46,311 nt of DNA, taken from the NCBI GenBank assembly GCA_964644845.1, contig CAZXXS010000083.1:1-46311 (forward strand). Reading direction: 5' to 3'. Made by a program: the position numbers and the translations under genes. Of the stretch, positions 25,366 to 33,102 are shown piece by piece (position 1 is the stretch's first letter; every line of letters starts with the position of its first letter). Below the pieces are notes generated by a model. That model did not search any database, was not told where the DNA came from, and saw only the letters and a program-made list of their open reading frames with translations. This stretch comes from Geothermovivens sp964644845. Lineage in GTDB: Bacteria; Zhuqueibacterota; Zhuqueibacteria; Oleimicrobiales; Geothermoviventaceae.

Positions 25366-26249
25366 GCAAACACCTCGACGAAGCCCGGCAAACACTCCAG
25401 TTCGACGGGTGTTTCGTCGAAAACCTCGCCATCGGGCGAAAGCCGCTTTGGCGGCTCGGTTTCGATCCTGGCCCGTTTGCCCCGGAAAAACCTGACCTCG
25501 GGCAGCTCGAGGTGGGTTCCGGAGAAGATCTTGGGAAACGAACGGAGTAAGCGCAGGCGCTTCATCGGCAAGCACACAACGAGGTCGAACAGGCCGTCGT
25601 CGATCTTTGCGTTTGGTGCCATTAGCATGTTTCCGCCGGTGTACCTGGAGTTGCAAATCTCGGCAAAAAGGGTTGGCTCGTTCAAGACTTCGGCACCGTC
25701 CACCCAGATGCGAGTGTGGGCAAAGCGCGGCCTTGCGATCTCGAGCAATGTGGCCAGTGCGTAGGCCGTCATGCCCATCCACTGGAAGCGAAATGCCCGC
25801 GCGTTGATGTCCGACACAAAGCCAACCCCCATGATGTTCGTAAAGTAAGCTTCGGAGTTCTGCGTCGTGTAGCGAATGACGTCCAGCGGCTTCGTGCGGC
25901 CTGCGCAGATGGCCTCAACGGCGCTGTTCAACGAATCTGGGAACAAGTCCCGCGCCAGCGAATTGCCAGTGCCCACAGGAATTTGCCCGATCGGAAAGGG
26001 GATTCGCCCGTGAGTCCGCATCAAGCCGTTGATCAACTCGAACAGTGTGCCGTCACCACCGACGGCCACTGCCCCGTGGTAGTTGGCCGGCTCAAACTGG
26101 TGAGTGAGCTCGTACACGTGCTGCGGACGCTGGGACACAACGACATCCAGTTCTACTCCGCAATCCCGGAGTTTCTGGACGGCTTCTGGAGCCCGTTTCT
26201 GACCGTCTCCATGCCCCGACGACGGGTTCACCACCACCCAAAGACGCAT
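25362..26249 (-). CDS. Diacylglycerol/lipid kinase (DagK/YegS/LCB5 family)
   Basis: A 295-residue soluble lipid kinase. V-V-N-P-S-S-G lies at 6-12, the nucleotide-binding G-G-D-G-T at 64-68 with E-L-I-N-G, and P-V-G-T-G-N-S-L-A-R-D at 91-101. The C-terminal beta-sandwich has I-D-D-G-L-F-D-L-V-V and L-S-P-D-G-E. It would phosphorylate diacylglycerol or a related lipid. The ATG at 26249 fits the family start M-R-x-W-V-V-V-N-P-S, with AAAGG upstream. It is coupled to plsC by a 4-base overlap. Confidence 0.88.
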   Translation of the reverse strand: MRLWVVVNPSSGHGDGQKRAPEAVQKLRDCGVELDVVVSQRPQHVYELTHQFEPANYHGAVAVGGDGTLFELINGLMRTHGRIPFPIGQIPVGTGNSLARDLFPDSLNSAVEAICAGRTKPLDVIRYTTQNSEAYFTNIMGVGFVSDINARAFRFQWMGMTAYALATLLEIARPRFAHTRIWVDGAEVLNEPTLFAEICNSRYTGGNMLMAPNAKIDDGLFDLVVCLPMKRLRLLRSFPKIFSGTHLELPEVRFFRGKRARIETEPPKRLSPDGEVFDETPVELECLPGFVEVFA

Positions 26250-26482
26250 GCGTGTTCGACCTTTCGGCTTTGAGCTGTCCTTCGTTTCCCCGCTTTGTTC
26301 TTGTGAGTTTCCCTCTCCCGTTTTCCCTGTTTTTTCCGAGCTGAAATTCGTTGTTGCTGTCGCGTACTGGCCTTGTTCGCTGAACCGCTCCCCGTGGCCC
26401 AAGCAGTGCTGTATGTCCCGAGCCCGGAAAGCCACTCTACTGGGTTGCGAACGGGTGGAGGCGCTGTGCAGCGGCCCGCGGT

Positions 26483-26971
26483 TCAGTTTCTTCCCTGAAG
26501 TTCGTTCCTAAGCTGAGTAAGTTCCACCAGGTGATCTTCTTCCTCCCGGACAGTCTCGTCCACCAGCCGCAGATCCTTTTCGGGAATGTGTTTGCGCAGC
26601 TCTTGCAACAGCAGAAGGGTGTTCTTCTCCATTTGCAAAGCCACTTCCACGGCCTTCGCATCTGTCTCCGCTTCTGCGGCTGCTTTGCGGGCAGCTTCTT
26701 CATCTGTGAACGTCGTGTTGGAGAGAAGCGCCTTCACGTAGGCGTCGTACTCGCCCGGATACGATTCCACAGGCTGGTGCTCACCAAGCTCCTCCAGCCA
26801 TCGCCGGAAACGCTGTTCATGTCGTTTTTCTTGCTCCGAAATTCGGCGAGCAGCGTCACGTAACTTCTGCGTCTTGGCATTGGCTGCCAGCGTTTTGTAA
26901 AACTCGTAACCGTTTCGCTCCTCTGTCACGTTCATGGCAACGATTTCGCTGGCGATAAAAAGATTGGCCAT
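26483..26971 (-). CDS. Rubrerythrin-like ferritin-fold diiron protein
   Basis: A 162-residue four-helix protein. E-E-R-N-G-Y-E-F-Y in the first helix, E-Q-E-K-R-H-E in the second and E-E-D-H-L in the last supply the Glu and ExxH ligands of a rubrerythrin/ferritin diiron site. It lacks the C-terminal rubredoxin domain of classical rubrerythrin. Likely role: peroxide reduction or iron handling in the cytoplasm. GGGAGGTG precedes the ATG at 26971, and a near-consensus promoter lies 77 bases further up, which suggests strong expression. The next gene on the strand is the lipid kinase, 233 bases away. Confidence 0.85.
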   Translation of the reverse strand: MANLFIASEIVAMNVTEERNGYEFYKTLAANAKTQKLRDAARRISEQEKRHEQRFRRWLEELGEHQPVESYPGEYDAYVKALLSNTTFTDEEAARKAAAEAETDAKAVEVALQMEKNTLLLLQELRKHIPEKDLRLVDETVREEEDHLVELTQLRNELQGRN

Positions 26972-27047
26972 GTTGCACCTCCCTACCTTGGCGGCGATGA
27001 TCCCTTGAGGCAAAGACCGACCAGCGGACAACTTGAAGCTTTTGTTG

Positions 27048-27076
27048 AATATAGGCCAGGTCTGCAACAATGTCAA
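27048..27076 (-). promoter_or_regulatory. Strong sigma-70 type promoter of the rubrerythrin-like gene
   Basis: On the - strand: TTGACA (27076-27071), exactly 17 bases, TATATT (27053-27048). The -35 box is perfect and the -10 box matches five of six. Transcription would begin near 27041, giving a leader of about 70 bases with a good ribosome binding site. Confidence 0.85.
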
Positions 27077-27762
27077 GCGGAAACGGCTTCGGGGCCGCTA
27101 CCATTTTCGTTTTGGAGGTAGAGGGTCCTTGAGGATGTTCTGCGCATTGCCCGTACAGCCGTCGCGACGGGGAGCCAGGGCTTGCGGATCGCTTGAGAGG
27201 CCCCTGAGAACCCGAATGTAAACGGTCAGGGAGTTACCCTGTGCTCGCAAGCCGAAGCGGAGCTTTGTAGACTGCTCTGCGTTGATGTTGGTCACCGTAA
27301 GCTCCCAGGTGCTGGACACGGAATGAAGCTGGGACCGGTGGCGTCACAAAACATGATCGCATCTGAGCAGTTCGCAAGCTTTTGGTCGCGCCGAATACGG
27401 TAGATCTTGAGACTGCCGACCTTTTCCTTCGTCCACGTTTCGGACCTCGACTGCCGCCGCGGATGCAAATAGCTTTCCGTGGGGTCAACGCTCTGTCGGA
27501 TCTGGTTGATCGCTTGCCCGAAGGGATGGTCGAAGCTTTTTACGCTTCCCTGCGGCGGGGCGCCTGTCCGCTGGTCCTGGTGCGACGACCGGCAGAAGTT
27601 CGCTTGCATTCGCACGCAACCAAACGGGGACAGAGGGAGTTGGGGGGATGACGGTTTCTGGTGGAAACACGAAACGCTTTTTCTGCGTTAGCCCGCTACC
27701 ACCGGGGGGAGTGTACGAAGATTTGGGCGGAAAAAATCGGTAAGCGACTGAGGACAAAAACC
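27077..27762. other. Gene-free region between the rubrerythrin-like gene and tRNA-Val
   Basis: About 690 bases. Several short open frames exist on both strands; none has a recognised family, a good ribosome binding site or a signal peptide. Two - strand frames (27615-27292 and 27319-27098) could be joined by a frameshift into a protein of about 170 residues, which may be the trace of a decayed gene, but the support is weak. No repeats or integrase were seen next to the tRNA. Confidence 0.4.
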
Positions 27763-27791
27763 TTGACAAGATGGGCTGTTTTTCTTATCTT
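27763..27791 (+). promoter_or_regulatory. Promoter of the tRNA-Val gene
   Basis: TTGACA (27763-27768), 17-base spacer, TATCTT (27786-27791). Transcription would start near 27798, about six bases before the mature tRNA. A perfect -35 box and ideal spacing fit a stable-RNA promoter. Confidence 0.85.
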
Positions 27792-27803
27792 TGCGTGCGT
27801 TTG

Positions 27804-27877
27804 GGGCGATTAGCTCAGTTGGTTAGAGCGCTGGTCTCACATACCAGAGGTCACTGGTTCGAATCCAGTATCGCCCA
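27804..27877 (+). tRNA. tRNA-Val (anticodon CAC)
   Basis: A full cloverleaf of 74 bases. Acceptor arms GGGCGAT (27804-27810) and ATCGCCC (27870-27876), with discriminator A at 27877. The D arm is GCTC/GAGC with loop AGTTGGTTA. The anticodon stem is CTGGT/ACCAG with loop CTCACAT, giving anticodon CAC, which reads GUG for valine. The T arm is ACTGG/CCAGT with loop TTCGAAT. CCA is not encoded, since CGA follows. Confidence 0.97.
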
Positions 27878-27883
27878 CGACGG

Positions 27884-27911
27884 AAAGCGACCCGAGAAAG
27901 GTCGCTTTTTT
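27884..27911 (+). terminator. Rho-independent terminator after tRNA-Val
   Basis: AAAGCGACC (27884-27892) pairs with GGTCGCTTT (27900-27908) around a 7-base loop. The T-run covers 27906-27911 and is followed by GTTTT. It begins seven bases after the tRNA. On the - strand the same stem is followed by only three T, so it would be weak for the bshA transcript. Confidence 0.9.
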
Positions 27912-28016
27912 GTTTTGACCGAACGTGCGGATGTCGTCGGGTCCAAAACGCGTTCGTCTGACATGGCGCGGAGGCGCTTGTGTACAGACCGTTCGTCCCT
28001 TTTGGCACCGGGCTGT

Positions 28017-29150
28017 TCAGCTTTGCAGCACATTGAGATAAAACTCTTCGTACTGTTGCACGATTTTCGTCTGTTCAAAATACTCAACCGCTCGTTTTCT
28101 TGCCGCTACGCGGAAACGGGTGTGTAGGTCAGGATGACGAAGTAGCTGCAGCACGCTGGCGGCCATCCCTGCCACGTCGCCCACCGGGTGGAGAAAACCG
28201 CATTCTCCGTGGACAATCACTTCAGGCAAACCGCCTACGTCACTGGCCACTACGGGTACGCCGGAACTCATGGCTTCCAGTGCGGCCAAACCGAAGCTCT
28301 CCTGTTCACTGGGGAGAAGAAAAACATCTGCGCACGCGTAGATGTTCTCCGGAAACTCCTGTTCCCCGAGAAAGAAGACATCGTCGAAAAGCTTGAACTC
28401 GCGCAGGAGCTGTTGAGCCATCATTCGTTCGGGGCCTTCGCCGATCATCAGCAACTTGGCAGGCATTTCCTCGCGAACCCGGGCAAAGATCCTCACTACG
28501 TCGCTGATGCGTTTGACGGGGCGGAAGTTGGAAGCGTGTACGAGCAGAGGCTCGTCGTTGGGCGCGAAGCGACGTCGTTCGCACGCCTGAACGACACCAC
28601 TGAAACGCTGTGTGTCGACGAAGTTCGGGATGACAGCGATCTCGTTCGCCACGTCGAACTCCTCGAGAGTTCGCCGCCGCAGGTAGTGTGAGACAGCCGT
28701 AACACCGTCGGATTGTTCCACCGAAAACTTAACCACTGGTCGGTAGGCAGGGTCCGCTCCGACAAGCGTAATGTCAGTTCCGTGCAGCGTTGTGACCACC
28801 TTAGGCACATGTGGCGCAAGCAGTTGCCGGGCTAAGTAAGCGCTGGTGGCGTGTGGAACAGCGTAGTGGGCGTGGATAATGTCCAGCTTGCAGTGTTTTG
28901 TCACTTCGACAAGTTTTGTCGCCAGTGCCAGGCTGTAGGGCGGGTATTTGAGGAGCGGGTAAGCCGCGACTTCTACTTCGTGCATCAAGAGGTTCTGGTG
29001 GAATTGCGACAGGCGGAACGGACGGGCGTAGCTGAACAAATGCACGTGGTGACCACGCTTTGCTAACGAAATAGCCAGTTCTGTGGCGATGACGCCGCTG
29101 CCACCCTGGCTCGGGTAGCAAACGATTCCGATTTTCAGTTTCCCTGCCAT
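28017..29150 (-). CDS. bshA: N-acetyl-alpha-D-glucosaminyl L-malate synthase (bacillithiol step 1)
   Basis: A 377-residue GT4 glycosyltransferase of the BshA type, joining GlcNAc from UDP-GlcNAc to L-malate in the first step of bacillithiol synthesis. The N terminus I-G-I-V-C-Y-P-S-Q-G-G-S-G-V-I-A-T-E-L is diagnostic of BshA. H-A-H-Y-A-V-P-H-A, T-L-H-G-T-D-I-T-L-V-G and the GT4 signature E-S-F-G-L-A-A-L-E-A-M follow. GAGGAG stands just before the ATG at 29150; the open frame further upstream runs into bshB1 and is not used. It is 23 bases behind bshB1. Confidence 0.95.
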   Translation of the reverse strand: MAGKLKIGIVCYPSQGGSGVIATELAISLAKRGHHVHLFSYARPFRLSQFHQNLLMHEVEVAAYPLLKYPPYSLALATKLVEVTKHCKLDIIHAHYAVPHATSAYLARQLLAPHVPKVVTTLHGTDITLVGADPAYRPVVKFSVEQSDGVTAVSHYLRRRTLEEFDVANEIAVIPNFVDTQRFSGVVQACERRRFAPNDEPLLVHASNFRPVKRISDVVRIFARVREEMPAKLLMIGEGPERMMAQQLLREFKLFDDVFFLGEQEFPENIYACADVFLLPSEQESFGLAALEAMSSGVPVVASDVGGLPEVIVHGECGFLHPVGDVAGMAASVLQLLRHPDLHTRFRVAARKRAVEYFEQTKIVQQYEEFYLNVLQS

Positions 29151-29173
29151 GTTCTCCTCTTGCACCGGCCAGA

Positions 29174-29905
29174 TCAGCGCAAGTCGGTGATTTTCGCAAA
29201 CGTGCTCGGAAGATCTTCCACAGGGATCGGCCCTGTCCAGAGGAAGGGCTCGCCGTACATGACGCCGATTTTCGAACCCCAGTAACGAGCACGCGCTTCG
29301 ATGATCTGCAAGAATTCCGCACTGCTGATGTAAGTTTCCGGCTCGTTGTCCGGCCGGGTGCCCCGGGTGTGGAATTGGGACGTGTAGCAGTGAATCGCGG
29401 CGAGTTTCGTCTCGAAAACGTCGGTCACGTCGACAACAAACGAAGGGGTAAACTCGTAGTGCAAAGGGTAGTACACGATGGTCCCGGGACGGTAGGGCTG
29501 CTGTCCCGTTTCGATTTTTAGCAGCCCCGCGAGGAAACACGCCTCGCGTACCACGGTGGAAGTATTGGCGTGGTCTGGGTGACGGTCGAACCAGTAGGGG
29601 GCGAGGACGATTTGGGGGCGATGGCGTCGAAGAACTCGTACGATTTTTTCGCGGTTTTCAGCTGAGTTTGCAACCATGCCATCGGGGATGCCCAGAATCT
29701 CCCAGCTGCGGAGTCCGAGCGTCTTTGCGCTCACCTCAAATTCACGACGTCGTTCCTCTGGTGTGCCGCGGGTGCCGAGCTCGGCGCCGGTAAGCGAAAC
29801 TACGCCAACGGCGTAACCTTGTCTGGCCATTTTGGCCAGCGTGCCGCCACAACTCAACTCTACGTCGTCGGGGTGGGCTTCGAATGCCAGGACATCGAGT
29901 TGCAT
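29174..29905 (-). CDS. bshB1: Bacillithiol biosynthesis deacetylase
   Basis: A 243-residue LmbE/PIG-L-type zinc deacetylase removing the acetyl group from GlcNAc-malate. Zinc-binding A-H-P-D-D-V-E-L-S-C-G-G lies near the N terminus and the second motif H-P-D-H near residue 110. G-A-E-L-G-T-R-G-T and H-C-Y-T-S-Q-F match BshB1. AAGGAG lies seven bases before the ATG. It lies between bshC (150 bases upstream) and bshA. Confidence 0.95.
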   Translation of the reverse strand: MQLDVLAFEAHPDDVELSCGGTLAKMARQGYAVGVVSLTGAELGTRGTPEERRREFEVSAKTLGLRSWEILGIPDGMVANSAENREKIVRVLRRHRPQIVLAPYWFDRHPDHANTSTVVREACFLAGLLKIETGQQPYRPGTIVYYPLHYEFTPSFVVDVTDVFETKLAAIHCYTSQFHTRGTRPDNEPETYISSAEFLQIIEARARYWGSKIGVMYGEPFLWTGPIPVEDLPSTFAKITDLR

Positions 29906-30055
29906 CTCAACACTCCTTGAACAGAAACAAGGCTAAACTGCGTATCGGTGTCAGGAAACCGCTGGGCAGCACAGGAGTTGGGTAAAGGCCACGTCAAAGT
30001 GTTGGAGGAAGCCTGGACCATGCTCTTGGTTGCCACATGCCCACGCCGCTAATGG

Positions 30056-31669
30056 CTAAAGATCAAGAAACGTGTGAACATGCCGGTCCAGCCGAATATT
30101 CCTGCGGATTGTGGCGTAGAGTTCTTTGCCGTGTTTGGCCAGGAATGGCAGACCCGCAAGCACCCGTTCCTGAGGTGTGTTGAGTGGTGCGATGCTGTTG
30201 ACGACAGCTTTCGTCTGTCGGGTGCGAACCTCGTCTCGCCGACGTTGGGCGGCGGCGATTTTCTTCTCCGAATCACTAAGAATCTTGAAAATGCGTCCCT
30301 TTGCACCTTCCAGGTAGCCCTCCAACGTCGGATCAATTTCAACTGCGTGTCGCACTACGTGGGACCACCTTGTCGCCAGTACATCCCGAAGTTGCGCGAA
30401 TCCTTCCGTAATTTCCTTTGGAAGCGCCTGTTGGGCCAGCTCTGTGGCGAGCTGCATTCCCCTTTCCCAGATCCGGGTTGGTTCCACGCCGAGCTTCTCC
30501 AGGTAACGACGCACGCCTGGTTCGAGCAAAGTAAACCCTGGCCGTGGCCAGATGACCGCCATTTTGCCTCCGAACGCTTCGTAAACTGCGCTTAACTGTG
30601 CGTAGTAAGCGATCTCGCCCGGTCCTCCCACGTAAACCACGGTTGGTACCAGAGCGTCCTGGAACAGTGGTCTCAGAACCACGTTGGGACTGATTTTCTC
30701 CGGTGCGGTTTCCAGATGCTGAGCAAACTCTTTGCGTTCGAATGTGCGTCCCAGCGAAGGAATGCTCACTTGCTCGCCGTCGTCGAAAATTGTGTGACGT
30801 TCGCCTTCCAGGTAGAAAAAATTCAGTCGACCACCCCGAGTCTGAATTTGCCGTTCAAATCCTGCGGCTTTGATCTGCTCGTCGCGTTGCTGCAAGGCTT
30901 TGCTCGAAGGAGACGATTCCAGTTCTCGCAGGAACAAATCCAGCGCCAGTTTTTTGAGCTCTGGATCCGAGGGATCGAGGAAAATAACTCCCAAATCGGC
31001 GAGCAAATTGGACGCCCACTTTCCAAAGGCAACATTCAGGGTTGTGCCAGGGGTGTAGGATTCCCTCAGTTGCTCCAGAAGCTCACCGGTGAAGTCGGTT
31101 TGTGGGAGGCAAGAGGACAGCTGTTCCAGGTGTTCAAGCACGTTCTCCGGAAGGGCACGAGCTGAGATAGGCACACGCCTTCGGTCTTCGGGCAGCGAGA
31201 GAATGCGTAGGTCGAAATTCGTGTCCAGGATCCGAGCGTGACGTACCTCTTCAAAGTCGTGGTCCTCGGAAACGAAGTAGAACACAGGAACACAGCGAAG
31301 ACCCGTTTTACTCTCGATCTGTTCGGCGAGAACCGTGGCGGTCAGAGCTTTGTAAGCGACGAAAAGAGGGCCACCCAAGTACCCCATTTGCTGTCCCGTC
31401 ACAGCAGCCACCGTGTCGGGTTCCCGCAGCGATTTGATGTTTTCAAAAGTCTTCGTTCCCATGCCAAAAGCACGATTTTGTCGCTCAAGGACGTCGGCTA
31501 CCCTGTTCCGATCTGCTGCGAAGGCGCGGGGACGTTGAGCTACTGCTAGCCAGTCCAGGGTGAGTGACGGTTTCCAGGTGTAGAAGAAGCTCACTTCTTC
31601 AAACGACCGGAGGAATGTTTGGGTGATTCGCGGTGTACCCGGCACGTGTTCGAGAGGTACGGTGATCAT
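30056..31669 (-). CDS. bshC: Bacillithiol biosynthesis cysteine-adding enzyme
   Basis: A 537-residue BshC, thought to ligate cysteine to glucosaminyl-malate to finish bacillithiol. Recognised by V-T-G-Q-Q-M-G-Y-L-G-G-P-L-F-V-A-Y-K near residue 90, V-F-Y-F-V-S-E-D-H-D-F-E-E, G-G-P-G-E-I-A-Y-Y-A-Q-L, and a C-terminal coiled coil (about 470-505). The ATG at 31669 overlaps the methyltransferase stop by four bases (ATGA), which fixes the start and shows coupling; the open frame extending upstream to 31909 lies within the methyltransferase gene. Confidence 0.95.
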   Translation of the reverse strand: MITVPLEHVPGTPRITQTFLRSFEEVSFFYTWKPSLTLDWLAVAQRPRAFAADRNRVADVLERQNRAFGMGTKTFENIKSLREPDTVAAVTGQQMGYLGGPLFVAYKALTATVLAEQIESKTGLRCVPVFYFVSEDHDFEEVRHARILDTNFDLRILSLPEDRRRVPISARALPENVLEHLEQLSSCLPQTDFTGELLEQLRESYTPGTTLNVAFGKWASNLLADLGVIFLDPSDPELKKLALDLFLRELESSPSSKALQQRDEQIKAAGFERQIQTRGGRLNFFYLEGERHTIFDDGEQVSIPSLGRTFERKEFAQHLETAPEKISPNVVLRPLFQDALVPTVVYVGGPGEIAYYAQLSAVYEAFGGKMAVIWPRPGFTLLEPGVRRYLEKLGVEPTRIWERGMQLATELAQQALPKEITEGFAQLRDVLATRWSHVVRHAVEIDPTLEGYLEGAKGRIFKILSDSEKKIAAAQRRRDEVRTRQTKAVVNSIAPLNTPQERVLAGLPFLAKHGKELYATIRRNIRLDRHVHTFLDL

Positions 31670-32406
31670 GGGGCAACCTCGCTGAGTTTCCTCGAAAGGG
31701 TAAGAATTCTTGGACTCGACTGTCCGTAGGGTTGTCCATCGAAATCTCCCCAAACCCGCTCGACGGACAGCCCGGCTCTTAGCAGCAGATTTCGAATTTC
31801 CTCGAGGGTGTAGCAGCGGACAGATTCGCGCACTCTCCTGATTCCGTTCTTTTTCTGAATGACGATTTGCTTTTCCACACGACGGGTTTGAGGATTGTAC
31901 CAGCGCCACTGCCGAAGGATCAGACCGTTTCGGCGTTCCTCGCTGTACGGAATGAGGGTACTGCGCAAGTGGAGCGGGTTAGGCAGATCCAGAAAGAAAG
32001 CGCCCCCCCGGCGAAGCGACCCGACCACTTCGCGGAGGACTTTGAGGTCGTCGTGACTGCTGTCGAAGTAGCCGAAACTGGTGAAGAAGCTCACGACTGC
32101 GTCAAACGGTTTCCCAATTGGGAGGTGCCGCATGTCGGCACGGAGCTTCCAGAGCGACTGGTTTTCCTCCCTTTCGATTAACTTCAGGAGGACAAACGAC
32201 AAATCCAGACACACGACCCGAAAATTTCGCCGACTCAACTCCACCGCATGTCGACCTGTACCGCAGCCCAGGTCCAGAACCCATGCACCAACCGGCAAAC
32301 CGAGCTGATTCAACAAGAATGCCACTTGACGTTTGGCCTCTTTTGCGTCACGCCTGGCATAGACGGTCAAGTAGTGTTGATCAAAGGCTTCTCGAAACCA
32401 CTCCAA
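31666..32406 (-). CDS. Class I SAM-dependent methyltransferase coupled to bshC
   Basis: A 246-residue methyltransferase. Motif I V-L-D-L-G-C-G-T-G-R lies at 43-52, the acidic ribose-binding end of strand 2 (V-V-C-L-D-L-S) at 64-70, and R-A-D-M-R-H-L-P and F-F-T-S-F-G-Y-F-D follow. The N terminus W-F-R-E-A-F-D-x-x-Y-L-x-V-Y and the long C-terminal segment with L-R-Q-W-R-W-Y-N may form the acceptor site. The TTG start at 32406 has GAGGT seven bases upstream and a promoter close by. It leads the transcript into bshC with a 4-base overlap, so a substrate in the bacillithiol pathway is likely; Chlorobium makes N-methyl-bacillithiol with a SAM methyltransferase. The substrate is inferred. Confidence 0.8.
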   Translation of the reverse strand: MEWFREAFDQHYLTVYARRDAKEAKRQVAFLLNQLGLPVGAWVLDLGCGTGRHAVELSRRNFRVVCLDLSFVLLKLIEREENQSLWKLRADMRHLPIGKPFDAVVSFFTSFGYFDSSHDDLKVLREVVGSLRRGGAFFLDLPNPLHLRSTLIPYSEERRNGLILRQWRWYNPQTRRVEKQIVIQKKNGIRRVRESVRCYTLEEIRNLLLRAGLSVERVWGDFDGQPYGQSSPRILTLSRKLSEVAP

Positions 32407-32450
32407 CTTCGAGACCTCGCTGTTACACAGGTCGAATTGTTAGCCGGCGA

Positions 32451-32479
32451 AATTTACTGCGAAATGGCCAATTTTACAA
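32451..32479 (-). promoter_or_regulatory. Promoter of the methyltransferase-bsh transcript
   Basis: On the - strand: TTGTAA (32479-32474), 17-base spacer, TAAATT (32456-32451). Each box matches four of six consensus positions. Transcription would start near 32444, about 38 bases before the TTG start codon. Confidence 0.55.
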
Positions 32480-33102
32480 GGTTGCTTCTGGACATGGAAT
32501 CGCCCAATTTCCAGGCGAGAACATGGGGTTGCTGCTGGCAGCTTCCTCTTGAGGCTAAGGCAGAAACCGAGCGTTCCCTCTTCGTCTTTGCCGAAGATTG
32601 GAGCCCAGGTGGCCGGGGACAGCCCGGAACGGTTGGTTCACCTACTCCCCTTGCTCGCAAAAGGTTGACTTGTTCGGTGGGCAAAATCAGGCCTCAGCCG
32701 ACCGCTTGACCCTAACTGCACAGTTGCGTGGTATGCAAACTTGTTTGTTTCCGGGGGAGCTCCCGTGCTCGCGTCCCGGCGGATCCTGTTTGCACCGGAA
32801 TGGTCCTGGACTTTGAGCGCAGACACGCAGGCTGCGCCGGCAGAGCAAGTGGAGGTGAGAGCGATTCTGGTTGAATCGCAGCGAGGGGGTGCGTACATTG
32901 TTTCGTTTGCCACTTCGCGGTTGAAAGGATTGTCTCGCTCTAGCAGGGAGAAAAATGGAACCCGAGTTTGTGCGGTTCCTTACTGCGCCTACGGTTAGGA
33001 TTTCGGGGTGCACGAGCACTCCGGCAATGTAACTTGATCCAACTGCCAGTGATGAAGTTCCGACCTAATTGGAATGGAAAGCTCACCGAAGGAGACTGAG
33101 GA
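32480..33102. other. Divergent gene-free region
   Basis: About 620 bases between the - strand bsh transcript and the + strand heparinase-like gene. Open frames on the + strand (for example 32741-32998) have no recognisable family or start signal. An AACTGCACAGTT inverted repeat near 32714 could bind a regulator. No clear + strand promoter was identified; AAGGAG before 33103 is the ribosome binding site of the next gene. Confidence 0.4.

Noticed and set aside
24508..25764. 418-codon open frame on the + strand
   Set aside because: It lies opposite plsC and the lipid kinase, both with clear catalytic motifs and coupled starts; the opposite translation has no family features.
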